The notes under the pieces: generated by a model
Told to the model about the DNA's origin: nothing
The model's database searches: none
What the model saw: only the letters and a program-made list of their open reading frames with translations
Source of the DNA: Gordionus sp. m RMFG-2023
Lineage: Eukaryota > Nematomorpha > Gordioida > Chordodea > Parachordodidae
Length of the DNA stretch: 64,000 nucleotides
NCBI RefSeq assembly: GCF_954871325.1
Contig: NC_088778.1
Span: 23,111,120 to 23,175,119, forward strand
Direction: 5' to 3'
Shown here: piece after piece, positions 12,701 to 24,231 of the stretch
How the letters are laid out: each line of letters opens with the position of its first letter
Position numbering within the stretch: position 1 is the first letter of the stretch
Program-made: the position numbers and the translations under genes

Positions 12701-12975
12701 GTATTTAGGCACTAATTTTGTTTATAATACTGAAATTTATTATTAGAAGAAAGAAAAATGGCAATATTTCTTTAAGTTAGTTACTAATAGTTACTATAAA
12801 TTGCTAAATTTAAATTTAATAATTTTAGGCCCAAGCCCAGCCCAATAAAATAAAATTCAAAAACACAAGCTCGGCCTAGGCCTATTTGAAAATAGGATAC
12901 TAGGCTTATACCCGGCCAATAAGGGTCTATGATCCAAGACTGAACCCAACCAAGTCAAGGATCGGTATAAATAGA

Positions 12976-14690
12976 AATTACACAAATTATTGATCAAATA
13001 AAATAAGGTATTCAAGTATATCTATAACTATTTACACCTAAAATTTTACCAGTAAAAAATTTGAAAAATGATAATCAAGCTAGGAGAGCAGTATTTTATT
13101 CTTAATGCATTAAGAGTAAAAATTAAAATTAAGTTTGAATGTATAGCCAATATATATTTTTTTACTTTTGTATTGAAGATAAAATGGAAAAATTTTTGAA
13201 CTCGGTTAAAAAAAAATAGGAGTCCGCATAAACGAAAACGTAGGGCTAATGGGAAGCGAAGATGCTAAGGGTAGCTTGCAACTTATTTTGCAGCAATAGT
13301 TAGTAGTAGAATACTTTTTATGAAAAATAATGATAGTGTGTCACCTTGAACAGAATTTTATATTTATTTTAAAATTTAAATATATTTATATAAATCGAAT
13401 ATAGGCAATGATCTTAAATATTCAAAATTTTTGAAACAAAGATGGATCAGACCGAAGATATAAATAAAAATACACTAGGGCATTCTTAATAATAATATTA
13501 AGGAGATCATTTTGTAAGTATTTTTTTAGTAATTTAAAGCCAACCAATATATTAATTCAATTCATTTTAAAAACCAAACTTATAATCACCATTTACGTAT
13601 ACTAAAAGTTATGTATGATAAAAAAAATTTATGAACTGATTAAATTCCTATAATAACAAATTCTTTTAGCTAATAATTTAAAAAATAAGGAAATAAAGGT
13701 AAAATTACTAGTGCTGAAGAAAGTAACGTACATTTATTTTGGGGAAAGGGAATCTTAATTAAAGAGTAACGTGCAGCACATTACTTTTGTTGTTTTAAGC
13801 AATGGCAAAAATGATAAAGATTCAATTAGCTTCTTGCCATACCATAAATAACGGATATATGATTGTAAAAAAACATTTTACAATTATGATAGATTTTTTT
13901 ATTGGAGATTATCAAACTAAACATATAAAAAGCATAGAGGTTGGTAAAGTTATTCTACGAATTAGACACAATCGAGCATTACAAGTTTAGCAAAAAAATA
14001 TGTCTGAACAATGTTAAAGCGCGCTACGAAATTTAATATAAAAAGGATATATTTGACTAGTTAAACAATTTAACTATATTATTTATAAATATAATAATTA
14101 TGTATCTACATAGTCTAAAAGGGGTATTTAATTTACGCAAGGATTATAATCATAACTAAGTTGGACTTTTATTGCCATATATAATAATGATATATAAAAT
14201 TGGATAGTCTATCAAATAAATAAAAACATTAGAAGCTAAAAAAAAATTTTAATTTAGAAATATCCAGGATAAATTTTGAGCTTTTAAAAAAAAAAATTAC
14301 AGGAAAAACATTTTGAAATTAAAATCAACGGGCTGGTGAAATGACGTATATTAACAAAACTAATTTAATATAAATATAGTAATAGTTGAAATGGTACACA
14401 TAATATTTGATAAAAAAAATTTATAATATATAATTACAGATAAAAACAAGATTATGCCTTTATATAATAAAGATAATGGTTTACTATTGTTATATTATAT
14501 TTATTATTAATATCAATTTTTTTGCCTATAATATCGATACATAAAATTTAATCATATAAATGTTATTTGGAAAAGGTTATTGAGCGTTGAGGTTTATACA
14601 TAAAACCAAACGAATATATAATTTATAAAAAAAAATAATAATTAAAAAAAAAATTCTTAAAGAAGGAAATATAAATGGATCAATAAAATA
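12976..14690. other. Intergenic, no gene accepted
   Basis: A 62-codon frame at 13802-13990 exists, but it has no recognisable motif and no support from its context. The rest is AT-rich. Confidence 0.4.
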
Positions 14691-14694
14691 ATAT

Positions 14695-14700
14695 TTTATT
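14695..14700 (-). terminator. Candidate polyadenylation signal of the desaturase gene
   Basis: Plus-strand TTTATT reads AATAAA on the coding (minus) strand, about 42 bases past the stop codon at 14742-14744. In such AT-rich DNA the hexamer is common, so position is the main support. Confidence 0.4.
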
Positions 14701-14741
14701 AATAATATAAAGTTTTACAATAAAATTTGATTAATTGACAA

Positions 14742-17700
14742 TTAGCCATTACCAACTTTCAAAAAATTGAAGCAATTGTTTGTACCTCCTTTCATGCACT
14801 CCATATCAAAGCCGTTGATACTTCTCTGACGAGACAGAAATAAGGATGATCTGCAGTCGTCACCCTTATTAGCTATAGAATGGTTAAAGCTGGAGAGACC
14901 AGTCTCCGAATGGGACCTCCTGTGCTGGATTCCGATATGATTATTGAAGTTAACAGATGTGTTACAGTTGAAAGAGAAAAATTTCTCTAGTAAATTTTGT
15001 CCCAAGTCGACGCAGGGGGAAAGGGGTTTCATAACATTGGCCATATTTGAGATATCGAAATCAAGCGCACTTGTCATCTTCTGCATAGAACCAGGAGCAA
15101 ATAAGCAATTTGGGGTCTCGATGAGATTTGGTGTATCGGTTACACTTTTAAATTTTTCGATATTGTTACTCATTTCCTCTGGTTGATCTTCCTTGTTACT
15201 TTGACTGTTGTCAACGATTATTGTGCCAACATTTATATTCCTTTTCCTTAGAGTGGTGGAGGAATCATTTTCTTCGGCTCCTCTGGTGACTTCTTCAACA
15301 GGCTTTTCCTCCTTCTCTTCCTCTAAAATTTCCCCTAAACGTGCATTAGACTTTGATGTTTTAATGGGCAGAAAAATATTTTTGGTGCCATCCCCAGTTC
15401 TCAACTTCCTGCTGGTCACAGCTTTGTGGCTAACCTTTTTGAGATCATAAGCCCATCCTATTTTGGCCATACAGTTAATGAAAAAGGTTGTGACATTGAG
15501 GGTTACTCCAAATTCGGAAGTGGAATAATCGTGAGGAAAAGTGTGGTGATAGTTGTGGAAGCCTTCCCCTATCGCCAATATGCACACAGGTAACGACTCT
15601 AAAAAGAGATTGTATTTTATATTAATCATTGCAAACCATTTTTATTTTCAATTCCTTAGTTTAAAAATATAAATTATTTAATTTTAGCATGAACCCTGCA
15701 AGTCGGCCCAAAGTCAGGCTTAGGCCCAAATATAAATTTAAAAATTCAGGGCGCAAAAATAAATTTAACTCTCAATTTAATAAATTAAAATGATAATTGA
15801 GGAAGAGAAAATTTTTATGTCAAATCGATAAAAAAAAGACATATTATGCAGATCTTGCCAATTTCGTTAAATTTTTATGAAGATGATACAGAAACGATTA
15901 GAACTTTCTAACTTTCATACCGAGATATTTAGGGTTAATAAGTATAAAAAACACCATTTTAGATTTAAAATAATTTGTTATATCACTAAATCAATTTAAA
16001 TACTAAATTTGGTAAATAGAACTAAATGACAAATAGATAATTAGGGGAAAAATAAAAATAAATTTTTTGTACATGGTCATCTTATTTCAAGTTCAAAATT
16101 TTTTCTTATAATGACTAGGACTTCGAACTTTGGTAATTTTACCTTTTTTTACTGTTCAATTATCTAACTTAACAATTTATGCTGCAAACGAATATTTACA
16201 AAAATTAACACACAATATGGCTAAAAGGTAAAGATGACGCTATTTTGTCATAAAATTGCCTAAAATAAGTTTCATAAAAATGTTCAACTTTTCCTTTTCG
16301 TTAGCTCTCTTTTATGTAACAGTTCTAAGCAGAGTGTCAAACCGGTTAAATATAATGGCTCAGCTCCATTCCAGTTATTTTTAAACAAATTTATATCAGT
16401 CCGTTCTGGTTTCTAAATCAAAGAGACCTGCAAGCGCGGCCCGGGTACACGGTCCAGATTTTAATTTTATAAATATACAAGGGCCGGGCTTAAAAAAATT
16501 TTAAATACCTGGGCCGGGCCTAAGAATTTTTTTTTAAATACCCGGGTTGGGCCTTATATTTTAAATCGCCATTATTGCCTATAAAAATTTTAAAAAATCT
16601 GGGCTAGGCCTAAAAATATAAAACTCTGGCCGGGACTAAATTTTAAAAAAAGGGGCCAGGCCATGCTGAAAATTAAAATTAGCCGTCGTGCAGTCTGCAG
16701 GTCTCTGATAAATCCACATCGGTTCTTTTCGATTTTTTAAATTAATCATCATATATATTAATTTGCTGATACCTAATAATATAAAAAAAATATTGATGAT
16801 TACTTTTAAAACAAAAACCAAACAAAAATTAAAGAAAATAAGTTAAATTTATTTATTAAATTTGGTAACATAAACTAATCTTTTTTATAAAAATATTTTA
16901 AATTAAGCCAATTTTTTAAAATAAATTAATATAATTTCATAAACCATTATGAACAGGTTCGACTTTACAGTTTGGTGTATGAAATTTCCTTATAACGTTT
17001 GGAAATTTCAGTTTCACACTTTGGTTCAACTCCCAGTTCTTAAATATGTTAAAAAACATAATTAAGGCACATTTTGAGCTTATTTTTATTTTATCATAAA
17101 TGACAAAATTTAATATATTTAGAATCACCAAGCAACTAGAATTAAAAATGTTATATCTGTATCTATGTATCTAGATTAGATACAATTTTATAGAAATTAA
17201 TTCTATCTGGATAATTAATTTTTTTTAGGCTGTATCCAAAAACATCAAAAAATTATTTCAAACTTATATGAAAATAAATAAACTATTTTAAATATAAAAA
17301 TAAAAACAGATCTAAAAGAGAATTCTAAGGGATTTCATTAAAATATGCAAAAGTTTTGAAATTTTTTGATTTTTTTTTTAAATCGTTTTGAACACACTTA
17401 ATAAACTCAATTTAACAAAATGAGAGTTATAAAATGATTGTAAAAAGGAATTTCCAATAAAATACTAGTAATTGATTATAATTAAGAAAGTGATTTTGAA
17501 AAATTTGTAATAAAATATTGATAGATTATATTTTCTATCAGGAGAAAGAATAAAAAAAACTTTTTTATCTTTAAGCAGTCCTAAGGCTAAAAAGTAATTT
17601 ATCTTAGGGCTGTTACATAAAGGTTAAATAGTAAGAGTTAAAACTTTTTTAAAAAGGTCCTAAAAATGACTAAATTGTGGATTAATGATGCTTAATACCT

Positions 17701-19909
17701 TAAGGTACTACCTATCAAATTTAAATTTTTCATTTGGATAGGCACTACCAAATATATTTGAAAAATCGTGATTTTTGGAAAGCCTCTATGGCCTAGTCGG
17801 CAAGAACTTCGCTTACTGATCCCATGGTCACGGGTTCGAATCCCGGTAATGAATATGTTTTTTTTCTTATTCTAACTTGGTTCCATCCTTGAGGGGGGGG
17901 TGTGATATATAGGGGGCCGGACTCAACCACGTGATTCCATTATAATATATTAAATAATAAGTCTCATTACATTTTAATAAATTTTTGTCAGTATTTAGAA
18001 AATTAGGTTGGTATTTAGAATATTTCCATACATTCACTTGGTAGTAAGCATCATTAACCAAAATTGTGACCCTTATGAGTCTAAAAATGAATTAAAATTG
18101 GGCCAAACTTGGTTACAAAAATATAATTTATAGGGCTACTTTTATAATGTGGAATAATTTTATGTTCAATGCATGTTCAAATTAGAGGTCTGCAATAAGT
18201 CGATTTTTAACTTGCCCACCCATTTTTTTTAAAGTTTTCCTGTCTATCCATTATTTTTAAAATTTGTTTAACCTTCCTAATGTTTAAAAATTATTTGATT
18301 GGTTGGTTTATATATAAATATTATTTTTATATATTTTTACTTATATAATAAATATTCCATACTCTCCTTATTTTTAAACCCCCTGCTCACCATATGCTTA
18401 CTAATGCATCAACCTATGGGTAGCTCGAGTGGACAGGTAAAAACTTACCAATTGCCAAGTAAAATGGCTTATATTTAACTATTTAATATGAACTTACCAA
18501 TTGCCAAGTAAAATGGCTTATATTTAATTATTTAATATGCATGCATTAAAGCCAAAATTGTAAAATGGAAGAAATAGAAGAAAACAAGTTTTTAATGAAT
18601 TCATATACTGAAAAATGGTATTATTAACTTCAAAGATACAAAATTGCCAGATTTTTAAAAATTATTGGTTTAATAATAGTTCCTTCTACATTAAAGCCAT
18701 CTAATTTTGGCACCACTGGGATCAAGATTTTTGACCAATTTATCAAGACTAATAGTAATGATTGGGACTTAAAATTTTGGTCATATTAGGTGTTTTCCAA
18801 ATTATAAAACAAATTAGACAGGTTTTACTGTGTATTAAATTTAAAAATTATATTAGAAAAAAGGATTTAATAAATAAATGGATTTTTTTAAAATGCATAA
18901 AACTTGTTGAGATCAAATATTATTCAAATTATTTATTTTAATAAAAATAAAATACCAGCTGGATTTATCTGTTGGTCATATGGCTTGTTGCCAAAAAGAT
19001 GGGCTAAAGAATTTACTAACCAAGTAGCATGTAGAACCATTACATACCTGCTTATACCAGATACAAAAAAGGCCCTCCAAGCACTTTCACCCCATAATGT
19101 TGGAAGAAATGTAGGAAATATTACTCCAATTAATATAACCAATGGTAGATAATATCTAATAATATATATATATAATGTAGCAAGAATATATTTTTACTAA
19201 ATTATTGACATTATATTATTTTAGAATTTAAATATATAGATAAATATATCAGTTATAAATTAAAACTTTTTTTGAAATTTCAATATTGGATTGTTTTCCA
19301 AATCTTTAATAGATATATTTTTCCCTTTCGATTTAACTTCTGGGTGTTTCCTTACCATTAACCAACCCATGTGTGCAAAGAAAAAGCCTCGTAAAGCATT
19401 ATGGGGATCTGCATTTGTTTCAGAATACTTGTGATGAACTCTATGATCTCTACACCATTCTATAGCACTATTCTAATAATGCAAATTATATGTAAATAAA
19501 TATTAAATATTTAAAATTATAGAAACTTGAGCAGCAGCTGTATTAAATATAGCTAATAAAATTTGAAGGGGTGTTTTAGCCTGATATGATCTATGGCTCC
19601 AAAGACGATGAGCACCAGCTGTAATTCCCAAACCAGATATGGCATACATAAATAAGGCTGTAAATTTGCTTTATTAACCATATTTTGTTAAAAATTTATA
19701 CTAAATATTAGTGTAGATAATCCTGTAGAGAACGTCAAATAGAGGCCATAAAGGGCTAAACAATGAAGCACAATATACCAATAAACGTTGAACCATACGA
19801 TTTGTAAGTTGCATTTTTTCCCAAAATAGGAATCAACATAGGTTTCATCAAAAGCACATATATCTTTCTCCCCTTTTTCCCCAGAATCAATATCGTTTAA
19901 TTTATTCAT
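14742..19909 (-). CDS. Delta-9 acyl-CoA (stearoyl-CoA) desaturase, 5 exons
   Basis: Exons on the minus strand: 19909-19702, 19657-19527, 19472-19267, 19155-18956, 15598-14742. All introns are GT-AG (44, 54, 111 and 3357 bp), phases match, and the total is 533 codons plus stop. The protein is an integral ER-membrane di-iron desaturase that places a cis double bond in fatty acyl-CoA using cytochrome b5 electrons. All three histidine boxes are present: HRLWSH (residues about 86-91), HRVHH (123-127) and HNYHH (263-267). So are SGLGITAGAHR, ETNADPHN and GEGFHNYHHTFP. Membrane segments fall at about 37-70 and 183-235. The start is the first Met before TM1, giving the usual short N-terminus. Unusually, about 200 residues follow the normal end (after AKIGWAYDLKKVS): first a Glu/Lys-rich stretch, then a Ser/Asn-rich one with HRRSHSETGLSS. 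The last intron holds a hAT MITE and a tRNA-like sequence. The frame is open throughout, so the gene looks functional. Confidence 0.92.
16421..16707. mobile_element. hAT MITE in the desaturase intron
   Basis: 287 bp. The ends are AGAGACCTGCAAGCGCGGCC (left) and, read inward from the right, CAGAGACCTGCAGACTGC. The flanking 8-mers CTAAATCA (16413-16420) and ATAAATCC (16708-16715) agree at 6 of 8 positions, so they are probably an aged target duplication. The interior is GGCCCGGG iterons with no coding capacity. The ends match those of the larger element 21343-23263, a likely relative. Confidence 0.75.
17140..17235. repeat. TATCTAGATA iteron fragment
   Basis: TATCTGTATCTATGTATCTA and CTATCTGGATAATTAA resemble the subterminal iterons of the hAT at 10880-12700. 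No ends were found. It is probably a degraded terminus, lying in the desaturase intron. Confidence 0.4.
17782..17855 (+). repeat. tRNA-like sequence (tRNA pseudogene or SINE head)
   Basis: TGGCCTAGTCGG fits an internal promoter A box and GGTTCGAATCC an exact B box, 35-45 bases apart. CGGG-TTCGAAT-CCCG forms the T arm, and a T8 tract follows at about 17858. The acceptor arm does not pair (GCCTCTA against GTAATGA), so I do not call a working tRNA. It lies in the last desaturase intron, on the opposite strand from the gene. Confidence 0.55.
18183..18460. mobile_element. Probable hAT end fragment
   Basis: TAGAGGTCTGCA at 18183-18194 is identical to the 12-bp terminus of the hAT at 24232-25442. 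It is followed by CTTGCCCACCCATTTT and, near 18415, TATGGGTAGCTCGAGTGGAC. No opposite terminus was found, so the right side seems lost. Confidence 0.4.
18442..18539. repeat. Two tandem 49-bp units
   Basis: AACTTACCAATTGCCAAGTA begins at 18442 and again at 18491. The two 49-bp units differ at about one position. The duplication is recent and lies in an intron. Confidence 0.85.
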
Positions 19910-19962
19910 TGAGAGAATTTATAGTATATAATATTTAATTATAATAAAATTTTTAAATTATA

Positions 19963-19981
19963 ACGTGATTCTAATCACGTG
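19963..19981. promoter_or_regulatory. Inverted repeat with E-box upstream of the desaturase
   Basis: ACGTGATTCTAATCACGT is a perfect inverted repeat with a 2-bp spacer, and its right half contains CACGTG (19976-19981). It lies about 55-70 bp upstream of the desaturase start codon. E-boxes of the ATCACGTG kind are bound by SREBP and other bHLH-zip factors that control desaturase genes in animals. That link is inference from position and motif alone. Confidence 0.35.
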
Positions 19982-21342
19982 TTTATTTTAATATATGAAA
20001 TAACAAGGAAAGTAAAAAGAATTGTCATTGATTGTAATTGCTAAATAATAACCAAATTTTTTAAAATGCAAATTGACCTTTTTTATTATGTATTAATGGA
20101 TAGAATTTGGTCGTTTCCGAGCCATTATATCATATACCCTAGCCAATGGCTTTTATATACAACTAGATTAGCCATTGATACAAAAAATGTATTTAAAAGG
20201 ATACGTCCATCAATATGAATATTAGCTTCAAGTCAATAATTAATGTACTCTAATATAATGATCAAAAATAAAATTAGTCAACATGTTCCCATAAAATGGC
20301 GCTTATATACAATTTTTATTAAATCTCTAATCTATAGTATACGTAACCATAGACGTAACCAAGGGGGGGGGGGGTGGAAATTCCTCCCCCCTTCAGAAAT
20401 TTATAACTTTTTGTGAATATCATTTTAAGCTAATAAAATATCCTCCTTAATCTTCTCAACACCCAATGTCCCTCACAAATTTATGCATATACCTTAAACT
20501 ATTGATTATAATTCTTACTTTTTGGAAACAAGTAAATTATATAAAAAAGTGAAACCAAAAATGTTTTTTAGGAAATGAAATATAAGCCAAAGATAAGTCT
20601 TAGACAAAAGTTAAATGTATTATAATTACTATTAATAATAGATCCATAAAATTACTAAATAATATAATATCTCAAATATAATTTTTTATAAAGTGCATAA
20701 CTTTAACTTAATTTTATTAATAAAATAAAATATAATAATAAAATTATTGATAAAAATAAATGATAAATTAAGTAAAAATTAACCAACAAAACAAACAGTG
20801 GAATATTATGTGTCTTCGATTTACAGTATATCTAATTTTATCTAATATCGTATGACAATCAAAGAATCTTTACCAATAGGGAAATATATATTATACAGAA
20901 GACTATAGAATATTGATTAGGACAGCAGAAAATATCTTTTAAAGAATGTAAATGAAAAAAAAATTCTATATTTCAGTAGCGTTAATATCTAATAAGGTAC
21001 ATCCATTGTGGGATGAATAATAAAATATTTTATTTTTAATAATATCTTTAAAGATGGATGGCGTTAAATAATTGAATGCAAATTGTGACCTATATTTATT
21101 ATCAAAAGCATTTATTAGTAATATTTATTAGAATATTAAATGTAATATATTCTATAACTGTAAAATATGTCTATAAAAGTGGCATTTTACCTAATAATTT
21201 GTAAATTCTATATAATAAAGAAATATCAACTATATGTCTACTTACTTTTTATAAAGAAATTTCATATACTTGTTTGGAATAAAATTTTACCATGTTTTTG
21301 TATTAATGTATATATATGTAATTTATTATATTTTATATAAAC

Positions 21343-23263
21343 CAGAGATCTGCAGAGGCACCATTTGCACGGCCCGGCCCGGTTTCAAATTTTTTAGGCC
21401 CGGCCCGGCCCGTATATTTTTTAAAAAAATTTTTTACGGCCCTGATCGGATTTAAAAATTTAAAGCCCGGCCCGGATATTTTTAAAAAAAATTTTTACGG
21501 CCCGGCCCGGATATAAAAATTTCAGGCCCGGCTTGGATTTTTTTAAAATTATATTCGACCTGGTATATACAAAAATTCACCTATGAGGTATTTTACCATA
21601 TTTTTCAGCGAGTATTATCGCTTATTATTTAAAAAATACATGTAAAAAGCTAATATTTTAAGAATATTATATTGAATTTATAAAAATTATAAAACTGTTC
21701 ATTATAAAAATAGATATTTTGAGCATATACTATATTTTATATTGCATTTATAAAAATAAAACTAATATTCATAAAAATGGTAATAATATTTTGAGCATAT
21801 ACTGTATTTTATATTGCATTTAAAAAAAATAAAACTAATATTTAATTTATAAAAATGGATTGAGAATATAATATATTGTATTTAATTTATAAAATAAAAA
21901 TAAATCGCTATTTAAAAAAATGCATGTATAATAAATAGTATTTTGAAAATATAATATAATTGCACAATATTAATATAATTTATTTTATAATATAAATTTT
22001 TAACAAAAGAAGATAATTGTATTATATAATATTGTAAAAAAAAATAATGAAAAATGTTGGATTAAAAACTTTCATGACTCAAGGTAAATATAATAAATGC
22101 AATAAATATTTGACAGTTTGCAAAGTAAAAAACCAGCATGATTGACGAAACCCTATACTCAAGAAAGATATTAAAAATTCACAAATTATCATGAAGAAAG
22201 AGAAGCATATCTATCTTTTCAGGTTGAAGATTACTTCTTCTTTCTTCAAGAATTCTCCCAGTAGTAGAAAAATTCGGCTCACAGCTTGCACTTGAAGCAG
22301 AAATTGCCAATTTTGTTTAAATTGGAAATTCGCTTTGATGAGCCGCCCACCACTCTAACAAATTATCCACCTTAAATGTTTCATTTATTTTTTTATTTAT
22401 ATAATTATAATATTCATCATCGAGTATTGACATATTACCAGAATTACCATCGCCCCATTTGTTATAAAACAATTCAGTTTGTTTAACAACAGTCGTAATT
22501 TGACTGGTCGATGGTATTTCATTTACTTCCTGAGCCTCTTGTAATTTAATATAATCTTTTATATAGTTTTCTGTCATCTTGCGATCTGTCCCTGACAACA
22601 TACGTAATTGCTTGAATTTGGGACAGAGAAAAAGAGAAATAAAATGATGCTTGTGTAAAACAAATTTTTCAATTAAAAAATGCTTTATATTAAGTAAAAT
22701 CAATTTTATTTCTTTTTTTCGCTTTGTAAGGTATTACAAACTTCAAGAAGTGATATTCCTTTGTTTGATTGTTTTGGTAAAATATATTCTATTAATTTAG
22801 ATATGATTTATAAAAAAATATATTAATAATACTTGAATATTGGGGCTTATTTAAGATATTCCTTTATTTGATTGTTTTGGTAAAATATGTTGTAAAAATT
22901 TAGATATGAATTATAAAAAAAAATATTAATACTTTGAATAAATTTGCAGGAAACTAATAATTAGATCGATCTGTGGGTGTTAGGTAGTGTTAACCATCAC
23001 CCAATATTATATTAATCATAACTATAATATATAATATAATGTTATAACCATTAACTCATAATGTAAAAATTTTTATAAAAAATATTAAGGCCCGGCCCGG
23101 GTTTAACAATCTTAGACCCGGCCCGGCCCGGCCCGGATATATTTAAAAAAAACTTTTTAGGCCCGGCCCGGATATGTTTAAAAAAAAATTTTTTAGGCCC
23201 GGCCCGGGTATATTTAAAAAATTTAAAATACGGCCCGGCCTGGGCCGGGCCTGCAGGTCTCTA
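21343..23263 (-). mobile_element. hAT element with GGCCCGG iterons
   Basis: The left end is CAGAGATCTGCAGAGGCACC. The right end, read inward, is TAGAGACCTGCAGGCCCGGC. The target duplication ATATAAAC is perfect (21335-21342 and 23264-23271). GGCCCGGCCCGG iterons occupy about 21371-21555 and 23090-23250. The interior holds a minus-strand transposase remnant (22180-22703), and the rest is AT-rich. At 1921 bp it is a decayed or internally deleted copy. The MITE at 16421-16707 has matching ends. Confidence 0.9.
22180..22703 (-). pseudogene. hAT transposase C-terminal remnant
   Basis: An open minus-strand frame from 22703 to 22317 contains an acidic linker and NLLEWWAAHQSEFPI. One in-frame stop (22317-22319) separates it from the rest of the dimerisation domain in the same frame (to about 22180): KLAISASSASCEPNFSTTG, ILEERRSNLQPEKI and DMLLFLHDNL. 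These match the hAT signature LxWW...FPxLSxLAxxxLxIxASSAxxERxFS...RxxLxPxxxxxLxFLxxNL. The DNA-binding and catalytic parts are missing. Confidence 0.8.
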
Positions 23264-23537
23264 ATATAAACTAATAAAAATATATTTCTTATATGTTCTA
23301 GGCTTATATTTTGATATAATCTATTAACCAATTTCTTATATTTTAAATAAAGATAATATTATTTTTATTATATTCTATCTTGCAAAAATACTTACTAAGT
23401 GTATATAAACTAAAAAAACCTGGCCGAACCTGGCAAAAGCGGGCCGAAGTACCGCCCAAATAGCGTCTGGTGGCGAATCATTCATAAATTTTTTATTCCC
23501 CCCCACCACCCCTTTAGGAAAATCTTGGCTACGCCTA

Positions 23538-24223
23538 TGATGCGCACCATTGACCCTAGCAGATGCTCACACGTTGGGCAAAGACGTAAATAATTGTATT
23601 TAAAATACTAAATAAAATTAGCTTATTTATATTTAGTATCTATTTGAATATTTTAAAAAGAATTTTAAATTTGCATTTTAAATAATAAAAAATAAAAAGT
23701 AATTGTAGTTATTAGTTTTTCAGACGAATACAAGTACTTTTCTTTATTTTTTACACATAAATTGAATTTTAAATGCTTACCCATATTTTAGTTTTAAACA
23801 TTAAATTTGTGACCCGAATTAGCGTTAAGATTATTTTTATTAATTTTTTCCAAAATATATTGATTTATTTAAATATATTCCAATCATAAACTATTACATT
23901 AAAAATAAAACCCTCATTCTAAAAAAAAATGGAAATGAGACTATAAGTTCCCATAATTAAAATTTTTGTTTCAAAAATTAAATTCTTTGTGTTCTGATGT
24001 ATGGGTCTTTATATTGAAACCTATATTTTAAAAAATATTAAAGTTCCGCTTGACATATCTTCAAGGGAAGAAATCACGAATATAAAGTAATTTGTTAATT
24101 TAGTTTATTTTAATTTTTTCTCGGCTATATCAAGCAATCAGATTTTATATTTTTTAAAAATGAAGAGACACATATGAAGTCCTTAAAGGATTTACCCAAA
24201 TACAAAATACAGAGGAATAGCTG
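23538..24223. other. AT-rich spacer, no gene seen
   Basis: No coding or structural signal was recognised. Confidence 0.4.
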
Positions 24224-24231
24224 GTGTAGCT

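Larger units (their letters stand above)
10593..12975. mobile_element. Older hAT-like element hosting the 10880 insertion
   Basis: GC-rich iteron patches built from GGCCCAGGCC and GGTCCGGG motifs flank the younger element: about 10593-10790 on the left and 12827-12975 on the right. They are inverted relative to one another in general character (TTAGGCCCAGGCCGGCC against GGCCTAGGCCTA), as in the subterminal regions of the other hAT copies here. The exact ends and target duplication are eroded. What lies between, apart from the nested insertion, is AT-rich and non-coding. Confidence 0.4.
20350..23537. mobile_element. Possible older element with G-tract ends
   Basis: TAGACGTAACCAAG followed by a 12-G tract starts at 20350. 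Read inward from 23537, the sequence is TAGGCGTAGCCAAG followed by GGGGTGGTGGGGGGG. The two 14-mers differ at two positions and point at each other, so they may be the ends of one element into which the hAT 21343-23263 later inserted. The flanking 8-mers do not match, so they could instead be two separate remnants. Confidence 0.35.

Noticed and set aside
13802-13990. 62-codon plus-strand frame
   Set aside because: No recognisable motif, no splice or neighbour context, and its length is within chance expectation.
14944-15450. Two 80-codon plus-strand frames opposite the desaturase last exon
   Set aside because: Antisense shadows of the long real exon.
17782-17855. Functional tRNA gene
   Set aside because: The acceptor stem does not pair and the anticodon arm is unclear. 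Kept only as a tRNA-like repeat.
18904-19152. 82-codon plus-strand frame opposite desaturase exon 4
   Set aside because: Antisense shadow. The minus strand has conserved desaturase sequence and splice sites.
20342-23545. 8-bp target duplication for the G-tract-ended element
   Set aside because: The flanks CGTAACCA and TGATGCGC do not match, so pairing of the two ends stays tentative.
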